DNA of 64,000 nucleotides, from positions 16,704,470 through 16,768,469 of the forward strand of contig OZ022239.1 in assembly GCA_963978895.1 (NCBI GenBank), written 5' to 3'. Positions 1 to 13,900 of this stretch are shown one piece after another (positions within the stretch are counted from its first letter, which is position 1; every line of letters begins with the position of its first letter). The notes beneath the pieces were generated by a model. The model was not told where the DNA came from and made no database searches. It saw only the letters and a program-made list of their open reading frames with translations. The position numbers and the translations under genes are program-made. Origin of the DNA: Erpobdella octoculata. Taxonomy: Eukaryota > Annelida > Clitellata > Hirudinida > Erpobdellidae.

Positions 1-28
1 GCAGAAGGCGGAAAATCTGGTATTTTCT

Positions 29-2446
29 TTGATGGGAGAAGCTTTACAGCTTCTCGAGCTTATTGCAGATAGAGATGATTACGATGCAATCGTGAAGGTT
101 CTTGAGATCAGATTCGGTAATCAACACGCGCCAGAAATTTTTCGAGCTCAACTCAAGAGTCGACGCCAGAAACCCGAAGAAAGCTTGCAACTGCTGGAAG
201 CAGATATAGAACGACTCGCCAATCTGGGATATCCCTTGTGCCCTCGAAATGTCCTCAATACAATTATTGCGGATGGATTCATAGCGGCCTTGAAGAACTC
301 CGAAACCCAAAAAGCTCTTAGGGTCGCCCGAGTATTTGGTCCCAGTGAGGCTTTGGCATTTGCCTTGAATTATGAAGCCTTTGAAGAATTATTTGATAGA
401 TCTCGTCGGGTAAGAAAGGTGGGAATCGAAGAAGATGACCTGGATGATCGAGTCAGAAAAATTATGGATGAAAGGCCTAGCTGGAAAAAGAATAACAACT
501 CACCGCGTTGCTGGAATTGCGATGGATTGGGACATCTACAGAGAAACTGTAGATTCCAGATGTTTAGACACGGACAACAAAAGCAAGGGGACTCCAAAAA
601 GCACGATGATGTCAGACAAGCAAGACCCATAGTGGCCCGTTCCAACAAACAAAATCCAAACTCTGTTACAATAAACAATATTTTACCTTATAAAGTGGTA
701 CCAATTTTTATTTTAAAAAAAGGGACAAGTATATTTGTAGAGGGCAGACTGGGAATAAGAAACTGTAAACTTATCATTGATACTGGAGCTTCTTGTTCAA
801 TTATAAGGCCTTGTTTAGCAAAAGGAAAAGTTTTGCAAAGTGGAAATGACATTCGTCTCAAGACTGCAACTGGGGAGCTTGTCCCAGTAGTTGGTAAAAC
901 TCAAACTAAAATTAGGCTGGGAAATAGAACCTTTCAGCATCAGTTTTTAGTTGCCGACATAGAAGAAGAGTGTCTACTTGGGCTTGACTTTATGAAAGCA
1001 CATGGATTTGCATTGGACTTAAAAATGGGAACATTTAAACAGGGGGATTTGGAAATACCTGTTTATTATAAAGGCGAAATGATTTCGGTGAAACGAGTAT
1101 TGGTAACAAAGGGCATCGTTGTACCTGCTCAGTCGGAATCTTTGGTTTGGGCAAGAATAGAAAACGATAAGAACTCAAGAGTTGTTAAGTTCATCGAGCC
1201 CCTGAACGGAGTTGAAAAACATGGATTATTAATCGGAAAAACACTGGTACGAACGAAGTCAGGAAGCTACGTGCCAGTCAGAGATATGAATGTGACAGAA
1301 TGCGACAAGCGACTAACAAAAGGTGACGAAATTGCGGTATGCAGCCCAGTCGACCACATATTGGCATGTAACACGGTGATTGGTAGAAATAATAATAAAA
1401 AAAATGAAGTACTCGCAAATTCAGGCACTGCTTGAAGCCGCTAAAACTTCACTAAAAGCAATGTCAAAGCGGAAAAGTTGATTGAAGAGTATTGTTATAT
1501 AATAGCTATTGACGAAGAAGACAATGGAAAAACAAAGATCGTTGAACACCGAATTCGAACTGGTAATACAGAGCCCATTCGTCAACTGCCACGAAGGCTT
1601 CCACTGGCAAAGCGAGAGGAAGCTAGAAAGATGCTGGAAAAGATGAAGAAACAAGGATTTATTGAACCATCCAGTAGTCCATGGAGTTCACCGGTAGTAC
1701 TTGTTAAGAAGAAGGATAATTCGCTACGTTTTTGTGTCGACTACAGAATGTTAAACGAGGTCACACAAAAAGATAGTTACCCTCTGCCCAGAATCGATGA
1801 CACCATCGATACACTTGCGGGATCTCGAATGTTTTTTACTTTAGATTTTAAGAGCGGATATTGGCAGGTGGGAATACATCCCCAGGATCGCGAGAAAACT
1901 GCCTTTTCAATAGGTGAAGGATTGCAATTTACAGTGATGCCATTTGGCTTGTGCAACGCACCAGCAACTTTCGAGCGACTTATGGAGTATGTGTTACAAG
2001 GATTAAATTAGAGAACGTGTCTTGTTTATTTGGACGACATTATTGTTGTTGGAAAGACGTTTGAAGAGCATCTACACAATCTTGGAGAAGTTTTCCAAAG
2101 GATCCGGGATGCTGGTATGAAACTAAATCCGGCAAAGTGTGCACTTTTCAAAAGCAAGGTGAAATATCTTGGTCATATAGTTTCTGCCGAAGGGGTAGGA
2201 ACCGATCCTGAGAAAATTGAAGCGGTTAACCATTGGCCTGTTCCGAGAAATTCTCAAGAATTAAGAAGCTTTCATGGTTTGTGCACATATTATCGACAAT
2301 TTGTAGCCAATTTTTCCAGTATTGCAAAGGAATTATATAAGCTTACAGAAAAGAATGCACCGTTTGATTGGTCAGAGGCAAATCAACAGGCGTTCGGACA
2401 GTTAAAAACAGCTTTTCACAAGTATTTATATGGTCAAAAGGGTTAG
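29..2446 (+). pseudogene. Ty3/gypsy retrotransposon gag-pro-RT fragment, decayed
   Basis: One reading frame runs through the whole segment and is broken by stops at 1433-1435, 1442-1444 and 2009-2011. The first open part (468 codons from 29) has a gag-like helical region, a CCHC zinc knuckle at about residues 161-174 (CWNCDGLGHLQRNC) and an aspartic protease active site DTGA at about 251-254, with a later LLGLDF motif. The second and third parts carry reverse transcriptase: LDFKSGYWQVGI, FGLCNAPATFERLM, then the catalytic YLDD box just after the third stop, and LGHIVSAEGV of the thumb. The order zinc knuckle, protease, RT and the motif wording are those of Ty3/gypsy elements. Similarity ends near 2413, before RNase H and integrase. 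The left end lies outside the window and no LTR is seen. It is a dead copy. Confidence 0.9.
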
Positions 2447-3191
2447 TGCCTAGCGTCCCAAAAAGTGGTACATCTCTTTAAATAATTGTAATTTTTAAAA
2501 TAGTGGTTATATTAATTTAAAAAATGGCTCATTTTGTTAGGTTGGTTTATATCTAAATGTATTCGTAGTCTTTGACGTTTAAAAATAGTCTTTTGGAAAT
2601 TTATTTGCTGTTGTTTTCGCGTGTTCGTAAAATTTGCTTTTTCGAAATGAACTCTCATTCAAGGTAAGATTGCTAAATTATTATTATTATTTTTAAAAAT
2701 ATGATTATGTAATTTTGTTTATTTCTATCTAAAAAAATCGGTATTTTTTGTTTTTTTTTTAAATGTACGGTTTTAGCAAATTTCACTATTTACTAGCGTC
2801 CCATTTTTTGGGACGCTAGGCACGAGAGGGGGGGTGTTCGAAACTTTTATTTTTTCATGTTTTATGTGTATTATTGCTTGTAAACGTCAGTAATTAACTG
2901 AAAAAATAACCATTTTTATTTATTTTTGACTTATTATATACTAATATTTTGTTATTAAAAATATCAATTGTTTACTTTTGTGTTTTGCAGCAAATAATGC
3001 CATCACAGTACAATTCAGCTAATGAAAGGACATCTACCCTCCCGTGCCTAGCGTCCCAAAAAATAGGACGTTCATTAAAAAAAAAAAAACTGCATTATTT
3101 TTAATTTTAAATTTCAGATATCTTATTTTGAGCACTAAACCAACATAATATCAAAAAATTAGAAAAATCTAAGATCTCAGGCACTAATGGG
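2443..3191. mobile_element. Candidate short piggyBac-like non-autonomous element
   Basis: The motif GTGCCTAGCGTCCCAAAA occurs at 2446 (+), inverted at 2804-2823, and again at 3044 (+). The copy around 2794-2818 forms a hairpin with TAGCGTCCC arms. The right edge reads GGCACTAATGGG followed by TTAA (3192-3195); its complement CCCATTAGTGCC resembles the left edge TTAGTGCC at 2443. TTAA plus a CCC-type end suggests piggyBac ancestry. The left TTAA is missing, and the element abuts the truncated gypsy copy. No coding capacity is seen. Confidence 0.4.
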
Positions 3192-3425
3192 TTAAGAAGG
3201 GGGTAGTTTTATATCTACTGGTTATAATTTTCTATCAAGGCTGATAAACTTCAGAAGACTCTATAAACTAAGAAAGACATAAAAAATAGAGTTGAGCGAT
3301 TACATAACTTCAAACAACCAGTCTTAATTACAGTTACTAAAACACAAGTTTTTGATTAAGGGTGTATTTTTTCTAATAAATTTTGGACCATTTCTAAAGA
3401 ACCTTAGTATAGTTATCGATATTAT

Positions 3426-4615
<1,190 letters not shown>

Positions 4616-4842
4616 GGGGTATGTTGAACACAACACTCGACTATGAATGGGTACGAATCAATGCTCGATAGTATTATAAGTTGTACGGCGTACAATCCGT
4701 CACTAGCTAATTTAATAGCTATCGAGATATATGTTTTATGATATATATTATAAGGAAACATAGCGTTGATATGTTTTTACGAGCCACATATATCAGAAAC
4801 TTGGATGGCGTACAATCCACCACGAAATAACGCAAATATACA
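4616..4842. other. Spacer between the two SINE copies, no gene seen
   Basis: AT-rich sequence with a short repeated phrase GGCGTACAATCC (near 4688 and 4806). No coding potential recognised. Confidence 0.5.
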
Positions 4843-4965
4843 TGTCTCAACTTCAGACTCGAACCCACGACTGTCGGATCGGCAACACCGCCTCGCATCA
4901 TGCCAACTACCTTACCATCTGCGCCACTTTCACCGCCAAAAAACAGTGGTTGTTAAACGCTTTTG
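4843..4965 (-). repeat. tRNA-derived SINE, copy 2
   Basis: Same family and strand as 4492-4615, with the same A and B boxes and only a couple of differences. Its 5' side (high coordinates) abuts the truncated hAT derivative beginning at 4966. Its tail is short (CATGTATATTTG in minus sense) rather than a long TA array. Confidence 0.75.
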
Positions 4966-5736
4966 TGACAGAAGTAGTTATAACTACATGTTAACTACTT
5001 TAGAAGAGAGGTAGTTATAACTAGTTTTTTAACTACTACTAAAGTAGTTAACTACTTTCCAACTACTTTTTAACTACTCGTATATTTATAAAACATGTAC
5101 TGTAAGATATAAAAACACAACAACAAAAAATAAATTTGCATTTAATAATTTTTTTTTAAGAATAATAATGATTGTTAACTAAATATAATAAAAACAAAGT
5201 ATTTTTAAGCAAATATAATCAAAACAAAGTATTTTTAAACCAATATAATAAAAACAAAGTATTTTAAGCAAATATAATAAAAACAAAGTATTTTTAAGGA
5301 AATTTTAGAAAAACAAAGTGTTTATTGATACATAAAGGTTGAATGACAAAGTTCAAAATTTGTTAAAACTGGAACGGCTTTTCAGAAAAACCATACGGCC
5401 AAATAAAGTGAGAGTCATTTTGCACCTTCGAGGTGTCAAAATCATACCAGCCATGCTTGGAAGAGTAGAATTGGCTTTTATGAAAGCTCATTCTACAAAT
5501 GGATAATCCTTCAGTGATTGAACATTCGATGCTTTAGATTATATTTTTAAATTATCTGGCTTTTTAATAATTTTGTTACAGCGCTAAGTCAAAGTAGTTA
5601 GACTAGTTATAACTACCAAACTAGATCATAAAGGTAGTTATAACTACATGGCAACTACTCAAAAACAAAAGTAGTTATAACTACCATGTAACTACTATAA
5701 ATGTAGTTATAACTACAGTAGTTAAAGTGCCCATCA

Positions 5737-5739
<3 letters not shown>
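4966..5739 (-). mobile_element. Internally deleted derivative of the hAT element at 46323-49251
   Basis: Colinear with the larger hAT copy. The left subterminal region begins TGACAGAAGTAG (missing the outermost ~55 bp and its terminal inverted repeat). The 30-bp AAACAAAGT repeat block (about 5170-5320) and the last part of the transposase gene (about 5340-5530) follow. Sequence then jumps near 5535 from the transposase region to the far right subterminal region. It ends with the intact terminus GTGCCCATCACTG at 5739. A smaller internal deletion lies near 5455. Repeated GTAGTTATAACTAC palindromes mark both ends. It cannot encode transposase. Confidence 0.85.
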
Positions 5740-5783
<44 letters not shown>

Positions 5784-6145
5784 ACTCCTCCCCAACGACC
5801 TCCCCATTTACGACTCTCTCTCATTTCCGACCCTTTTTCTTCTGACGGATTGTTTTCCCATTAAGCGTCACTCCCTGATCTACGACTCCCCATTTAAGAC
5901 CCCTCCCTTTTAAGACCTGATTTCTATGACATTTTCAAAGTCGTTAATAGGGAGTACCACTGTAGTTCCCGCTCGCTCACCCGCTCATTTTGTGACGGAT
6001 TTCAAATTTTTTCTTTATATTTGATTCCCCTTGACTCTCAAGGTTGTGTGAAAATTTCATTACGATCGGATGAATGGTGTAGCAATGCATAAATAATATA
6101 CATATATACATATATACATACATACATACATACATACAAACATTC

Positions 6146-6190
<45 letters not shown>

Positions 6191-6191
6191 A

Positions 6192-6287
<96 letters not shown>

Positions 6288-6300
6288 CATATATATATAC
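5740..6300. repeat. TA/CATA arrays and a dispersed RTE-like 3' tail
   Basis: TA arrays at 5742-5779 and about 6149-6284 flank a 150-bp segment (about 5955-6105). That segment has an inverted copy at 18040-18193 and contains the phrases TTGACTCTCAAGGTTGTGTG and GATCGGATGAATGGTG. The phrase AAATTTCATTACGATCGG followed by a short tandem tail resembles the 3' ends of RTE-type retroposons in other invertebrates; that is inference. CATA tetranucleotides occur at 6100-6140. Confidence 0.65.
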
Positions 6301-7994
6301 ACGTATTTATTCTTTAAATTGGCAAAAAAGTTGATGCTCTTGAAACTTAAAACAGTTTTGAAGGTACTTGTATATGCTTGTAAATGTTGCTGTGACAAAG
6401 TTTAAGATATCTCACTTTATATTAGTGGTCTTGTAAATAATATCTATAATAGTGAAATATGTGTAAATGTCATAGTTGGCCAATGTGAGCAGTTATTACA
6501 TTTTTATTTAAAGTGATATATAGAAACTTATCAAGTTCTTGAAAAAATGTCTTCTTTGTTCTGCAGGGTTTTGATGCTTGTTAAAATAGCTCTTGTATCT
6601 TTCCTCCAGTTGCACGTGTATTATTGTTGTAAGACGTTCTTCTGCACCTGAGGATATTGCTAAGCATTGTCTCAATGTCAAAACTGTTTGCTTGTGTGTT
6701 ATAATAAACAGCAAACAATTTGACTATGATATGATATGCATTATTTATCTACAAAATCCCCATAATCTACACTTCCCAGTTTACTTCAGCCAGCATGACA
6801 AAAGTTGCTAACAGTGTCTCTGAATTGAATTAAAATTTGACAATGTTTAAAGTGGTGTTAGTCAGTGTTTAGTGTTTAGAATGTCTCTTCGGAAGCACTG
6901 AAGTGTCACAGCCAATGTAACAGCAGCTGGCAAACCATTCTCAGTCTAGCAACCCCGAACCTTCTGTCTACAGCACTCTTGATATGTGTGGTGGACACAA
7001 GAAGTAAAGTCGTGGATGAAGATCTGACTCTTCTGCTCGACTGAATTGTGCTCAATATAATAATTTTTGAAGCTAGATAACAATTATTATTATAATTATT
7101 TAATAAGTTGAAACTTATACTTTGTTTTTAGAATTAAAATTTATGTTATTTTAAAACCAGTGTTTGATAAATTTCTTGTCTTTAAGATGTTTGAGCATGG
7201 TCTTCCTTTAAAAAGTGGTACGATTCCCATAACCGGCACCCCCTTCAGCTATTTTCAAATAAGGTTGTGTTTTCAGGTTGCATTGCATTTTAAATACTGG
7301 AGAATTTCGAAAACGTAGACTAGCTGAATGTACATAATCGTTTATACAGAGGAGTTAAACTAGTTTTTAAGCATTTGATAATCAACAACATTCTTCGGGC
7401 AGCTCCATAAGCAAACGGAAAATAAAAGTTTCGTTTAAAAAATAGGTATAGAAATAAATAACTAAACTGTTTTATGAGCATTTGAGCGTAAGAAGTTTAA
7501 ATTTCGTGAAGATAATTTGTAAATTAAGCGTCACTTTTTACGCAGAAATAGAAAAAGCTGGCTTTTGATTGGTTGGCGTTAATAAACAGATTCGCGAGTT
7601 TTGAGCAACTTCTTTTTAGGGACCGATCTGTGTCTGGTATCTCTTTCCAGCTCTTAGTTATAACAAATACTATAGTTTAATGTACTTTTTGGCTTGTCTA
7701 TTAAAATTTCCGAACCAAAAGCTTAATCTACCAGACACGAGATTTTTATATATATAGATAATAGATATCAAAGAAAAAAAAATGTGACAATAAAGAAAGC
7801 TCGTTTATACGTGATAAATTCAAGTTATTAACTATGTATACAAAATAATTTGATAATTTATCAACAATTTTTACTGATGGTTAAAAATGATCAAGCAATT
7901 TACAACATATGCTTCGCTTAAAGCGTGGATTAACCTGATAGGCGTTTAGTTCTGCATGCATGTTTTTTTGGCGTTCGTCTGCTGACTTCGTGAT
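6301..7994. other. Upstream region of the OST3/OST6 gene, no gene recognised
   Basis: AT-rich sequence with short open frames only (for example on the minus strand at 6508-6714), none of which I recognise. The last few hundred bases should hold the promoter and 5' UTR of the gene starting at 7995. A CCAAT-like GATTGGTTGG occurs at about 7568. No clear TATA box can be assigned. Confidence 0.4.
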
Positions 7995-10900
7995 ATGGCG
8001 TCGTCGGTGAAAAGTTTTGTAATCGTATTGTTTCTTAATTTTATTTTGGTCGTTACTTGCCATAAGTCTGTAAGTAGGTTTATTTGCAAAATAAAGATTT
8101 GCTTAATTATGTAAAATTGCACGATGATCGAGTTATGAATGTTGTAATCTATAATAATCGGAAATATTGATTGGCGTGGGATCAGTTTCTTATAAACCTC
8201 GTAAAATTCTTTTTTTTTAAATTGTCAGGCTGATTTAGAAACAAGATTTCGTGAACTTATCTCATTATCGAAAAATGGTCCCCTACTTAAATTTGACTAC
8301 CGCATGTATTTAAGATATGCTGAGTTTTCCGGAAGAAATTACTCCGTTTTTATATTGTTGACAGCACAGAAAAGACCGTGCACTCACTGTTTGTACGTAT
8401 GCTCGTATAAAAAATAGTTTGATTATTTGATGTCATTTATTTGTTTATTTTTCTTCATTTGCAGGTATCTTATGACAGAAGTTGAAATTGTCGCTAAATC
8501 GTGGCAAAACTCAGTTCCTTCAGATAGTGAATTGTTTTTTGCGTATGTGGACATAGATGAAAGAGGAGCAAAAGTGTTTGAGAGAGTGAGAAATTAATTT
8601 GAAAAAGTTCCCACACGAAATGTTTTGCTTTTGTACTCTTAAGTTTTTTTTGCTCTTAACATTTTTTGTTTGATAAAATCTGATTTTTTAAAAGTTTAAT
8701 AAATGCACAGTACTTACATACATTCAGCTTGGTATATCACAAGCACCAGAAATTGTTTATTTTGACAAAGGAGCTGTCTTCCCCGAACTGCTGAATACCA
8801 AAAAGTACTTAATATTATATTATTTCTAAGCTTTTTGTTAGTTTAAATGACAGAAATTTAATTTCTCAGACAAAATATTGATGCACTGTTAATTGCCAAA
8901 ATACTCTCTCGTTATTCTTATAAGGTAACCAATTAATAATTTGTATAATTCTTTAAGCTGTCCAAATATGCAAAAAAGATCGATACACTTTTAAATACAC
9001 TTTTTGCTTTGCTTTCATTTATTTACAGATTTCTATCAGAAGACCTTTTAACTTGCCTTACGTGTTTTTTGTGCTGGCTGGATGTTTGGTTATTTTGTGG
9101 TTTTCATACTACACATGGAACATCGTTTATTCCGTTCTTTCCGAGTTTTCGCAAACTGGCTCTGTCGTTAGTTTTATTGTCGGTTTAAATCATAATAATT
9201 TTCATACTACATTGCTACACCTGATTCAGAATATAAAGTTATCACTTCATCTTTCGTCTCAGCCGGAAACAGCGTGTTACAGAATTAACCTTTCATCAAT
9301 TTTTATTACAACGCTTATATTAACTTGCAACGGTGTCTGTTGTTTGTTTGTTTCTATTTAATCGGAAAAGTTGTTTTAGAAAACACCGCGTCTTGTCCGA
9401 TCAACGAAGTTAAGCAACGTCGAGCTCGGGTGACATTAAATACATTAATTTGTTTTATATAACAAAATTTGAATGAAAAATTTTGCTTAAATGTTAGTGT
9501 ACAAGATATTTTTTAAACACTAAAAAATAAAAACTAATAAGATATATAAAAATATTTTGTTAGTTCAACGCTTGGAAACTAATGTACTTCGATGGGTGAC
9601 ATTAAATACATTAATCCGTTTTTAGATTTAAAAACAAATTAAAACAGTAACAAGGAAAGGAAAAACGAGTTTTTCAAATACACTCGATTCAGAAATACGA
9701 AAGACGTTCAAATTCATTTTTTTAATTGAATCATGTATTGTCATTTGTCACCCAATATAAAGCTATGCTGAACGTTTAAGCTTCCTAGCAAGTAAAAAAA
9801 CTGGTTAAATTTTACTTGCACGATTTGCGTGCAGAGAAAGACACACACATACATACACAAACAGAGATTGTAACCTGAATAAATAAAAATTTATAAAACA
9901 TAAATAATATTTATATTTATAAAAAATAAACACTAAGGGAAAAAAATAATATAAAGTATAAATAATATTTTTTTTTAAACTAAAAGTTTAAAATAATGAT
10001 TTGTTGAACTAAACTTTTCGTTTTGAAGATTAAAGCGTTGGGTGTAATCTTTATATTATCTACTAGCGGAGTACCCGGCGTTGCTCGGGGTTTTTAGAGG
10101 TTTTTCTAATGTTTGTCTTTCTCGCTCCCGTTTCCTTCCCCGCTGGCGCTCCCGGTCGTTTTCCGTTTCCTGTCGCTTTCCCGCTCACTCTTTCGCTCCC
10201 AGTTGCCCCCTCCCCTTAGATCCGATACTGCATACATACATACATACATACATACATACATACATACATACATACATACATACATACATACATACATACA
10301 TACATACATAAATACATACATACATACATACATACATACATACATACATACATACATACATACATACAAATATACATCAAAACATACATACATACATACG
10401 CACACATACACACACATACATACATACATACTCCCGTTCCCGCTCGCGCTCATTTTCTCTTTTCCACTCTTTCCTAACTTTTTTTAGCCCATAAAACGTA
10501 AAATAGATTTGCTAAAAGTTGTTTGAAGACTTCAAACGTTGTTACGTAAACAAAATTTGAATTTTGTTACGCAATTACCTTCGATGGTCATACATAGGCA
10601 CTTTTGGTCTGGAAAGTTAAGAAGGGGAAAAAGTTAAGAAGGTTCGTACTTCCTTCTCCGATCCCCCGGCTCAGGGGGCCAAAAAACTAAACTAATATTG
10701 AATTTTATTACACAATTACCTTTGATGGTCGTACATAGGCACTTTCGGCCTGGAAAGTTTTTTGGCCCACCTGAGCCGGGGATCGGTTTGGGAGTCCAAA
10801 CCTTCTTAACATTTTTTGCCTGTGTGAAAACTACCTCCTTGCCAAATTTTATCAAGATCGCTCCAGCGGTTTTGGATTCCTATAAGAGACAGACTCACAC

Positions 10901-13900
10901 ACAGTCATTTTTATATATATAGAAAACATATTATCGGACTATCGCCCAACGTTTTAATAATCCAAACGAAAAGTTTAGTTCAAAAACTGTTAATATGTAC
11001 ACTTTAAGTTACAACGCTTATATTAACTTGCAACGTTGTTTGATTGTTTGTAATTAGTCTGTTTGTTTGTTTGTTTGTTATTTCAGCGCAAACGTTGTTT
11101 CTGAAAACACCGCGTCTCGTCCGATCAACGAAGTAAGCAATGTCGCGCTCAGTTAGTTATTCGATGGGTGACATTAAATACAATAATCCGTTTTAGATAA
11201 AAAATTTAAATAAAACATTTTGTTTAAATGTTATTGTATGAGACATTTTTTAAACGCTAAAAAATGAAAACTAATAAGATTACAGATAGTACTAAAGTAC
11301 TTCGATGGGTGACATTAAATACATTAATCCGCTTTTAGATTTAAAAACAAATTTAAACAGTAAAATATAAAAAAATAATAAAACATAAGTAATATTTATA
11401 TTAAAAAAAATAAACACTAAAAAATATAAAGCAGGAAAACTTCTATCACCAGCACTTTTTAGACGAGTAGAGGGAACGAAGAGAAAAGCTGAAGATGCAG
11501 ATCTGAGATTCCCCCTTGATTGAATATTACTAATGGGCAAAATTACTTCCATTAAGTATGAAGGAGCCAAACAGTTGAGACATTTAAAGACTATTTGAGC
11601 TACTTTGAAGATAATTCTACACCTGACGTTCAACCAATGTAGTTCTTGAAGTACTGGAGTGATGTGATCGCAGCGTCTTCGACCGGTCAAAAGCCTTGCC
11701 GCCGCATTCACCACTGATTGAAGGCGATGAGTCAAGATCTTCGGGAGTCCAACCAGTGTGGAATTACAATAGTCTAGTTTTGAAAACACCAATGAAGTAA
11801 TAAGCAAGTTAAGCGCCAGGGGGGGGGTAGAGATGAAGCAACAGTTTTGATTTGACGTAAGGTTGAAAAGCAGCTTTGGGTGATGCGACTAACGTGAGTG
11901 TTCATACGCATGTCTGAATCAAAGAAAGCACCCAAATTGCGAACTGAATCAGATGGAGATATCCAATCTTTACCCATTCTCAGCGGTGCTGCTTGGAACT
12001 TACGTTTCATCCGACTGGTTGACAGCCAAATTACTTCAGACTTGCTTGAATTCAGCTGAAGGCGACTGGAAGACATCCATAGGCTCACATTATCAATGCA
12101 TGTAGAAACTACTGACGAGAGTTCAATTGCCTTAACAGGATCACAATGACCATAGATCTGTGTGTCATCAGCATAAAAGTGCGCACAAAGTCCATGATTG
12201 GAGATAATTTTTTCTAGGTGAGCTATATACATTGTAAAGAGAGTTGGTCCAAGAACTGAACCCTGAGGCACTCCACAGTTAAGTAGCAAAGTACCAGAAA
12301 TGTCCTCTCCAACCCTAACCTGACATTTACGTTCATTAAGGTATGAGTCAACCCACTCTAGTGCAGATCCGCAGAAACCAAAGTGTGAGTTTAGCCGTTG
12401 GAGCAGAATAGAGTGATCAACCGTATCGAATGCAGCTGAGAGATCTAAGAGAACTAGCAATGTTATTTTCCCGCTGTCAGCAGCCACCAGAGCATCAGAA
12501 AAAACCTTAAGAACTGCGGTCTCTGTTGAATGATATTGCCGATAAGCCGACTGATGAGGTGGAGAAAGGTTATTACTATCCAAGTAGCTGGTTATCCTCG
12601 AAAGAACAAGCCGTTCTAATAACTTTGAAATGACAGACAAATTGGAGATTGGTCGATAAGAGCTAGCGTCATCACAGTCAAGATTGGGTTTTTTTAGAAC
12701 TGGAGTGATGTAGGATGTTCTATTTGTTCTACTGGTTTCCTCAAGTTTATCATTGGATTGTTTATTATATTTCACAATTTGCTCCTTCAACTCTTGAATC
12801 TGCTCTAGCTGCACCTCCATCATGTTATCACCACGACCATACCCCGCCTGACGACCATTTATCTCCTCCACCGACATTTTTACACCTCGAATTTCTTGTT
12901 CAACAAACTCCCTCATCTCCCTCATCTCCTTCATCATTTCTTTGATCTCTAGAGACTGTCCGTGTTCTTTATCCAACTCAACCAATTCTTTCAACCTTTC
13001 TTCATTATTCCTATGGCAACATTCGCAAAGGTGAAGTCCCAGAACCATAACATCGCTCGCTACCTTCTTTTCTTCAAGTCTCGTTCTGCCGCCCGGCATT
13101 TGAAATATCTCTCCGAAATTTTCAGAAAACCGTTGAAATACACAAATTAAAACCCAAAAGTGAACAATAAACCAAGCAATTCGCAAATTATTAGGAGAAA
13201 TCGTCAATTCAACCAACTAGAAAGTTGTTTACACGAGTGTATGTTTATAACATCAACATGACGCAATTATGACGTTTATGTTATCTATAACCTACTATCA
13301 CCCAACGCTCTTATCTTCCAAACAAATCGTTTATTTCAAAAACTGTTAATAAGTACACTTTTAAACTTTTAGTACATTAGTATAAGAGTGTTGTTTTAAA
13401 AAAATATTTTTCATACTTTATATTATTTTTTATTTTTTAGTTTATTTTTTTTTAAATTTTTAATACATTAGTAAAGGAGCGTTGTTTTTTAAAAAATTGT
13501 TTTATACTTTATATTATTTTTTTAAAATCGGTTTAAGTATTTGTTTAAAATTTAACATGTTAAATGCATTTGTTTCAGAGTTTTATATCTCTCATGCTGT
13601 CTGGTCACATGTTTAATGTCATAAAAGGAACAGATCTATACCATGCTGGCAAAGATAAAATGGTGATAGGTTTTTTGTTTTCAAATTAAACCAGTAAATA
13701 CGTCAGCTACCAATTTTTAACGCATTTTTTTGAATTTGTATTAATTTAATAAATACAGCTAAGTCACTTTACAAGTTAATTGTTTTCAGATTTTATTTTA
13801 TCCTGCAAGAAAGAATCAGTTCATTATTGAAACTCCATTAATCTTTTCATTGTGTAAGATTTGTTTATGAGTAAATGAAAAACTAAAAATTTGAATGACC

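Noticed and set aside
9053..9361. Independent 102-codon membrane protein
   Set aside because: The first part is exon 6 of the OST3/OST6 gene; after 9166 it is intron.
9378..9436. Functional 5S rRNA gene
   Set aside because: The region between box A and box C is deleted and the 3' part is replaced by an AT-rich body.
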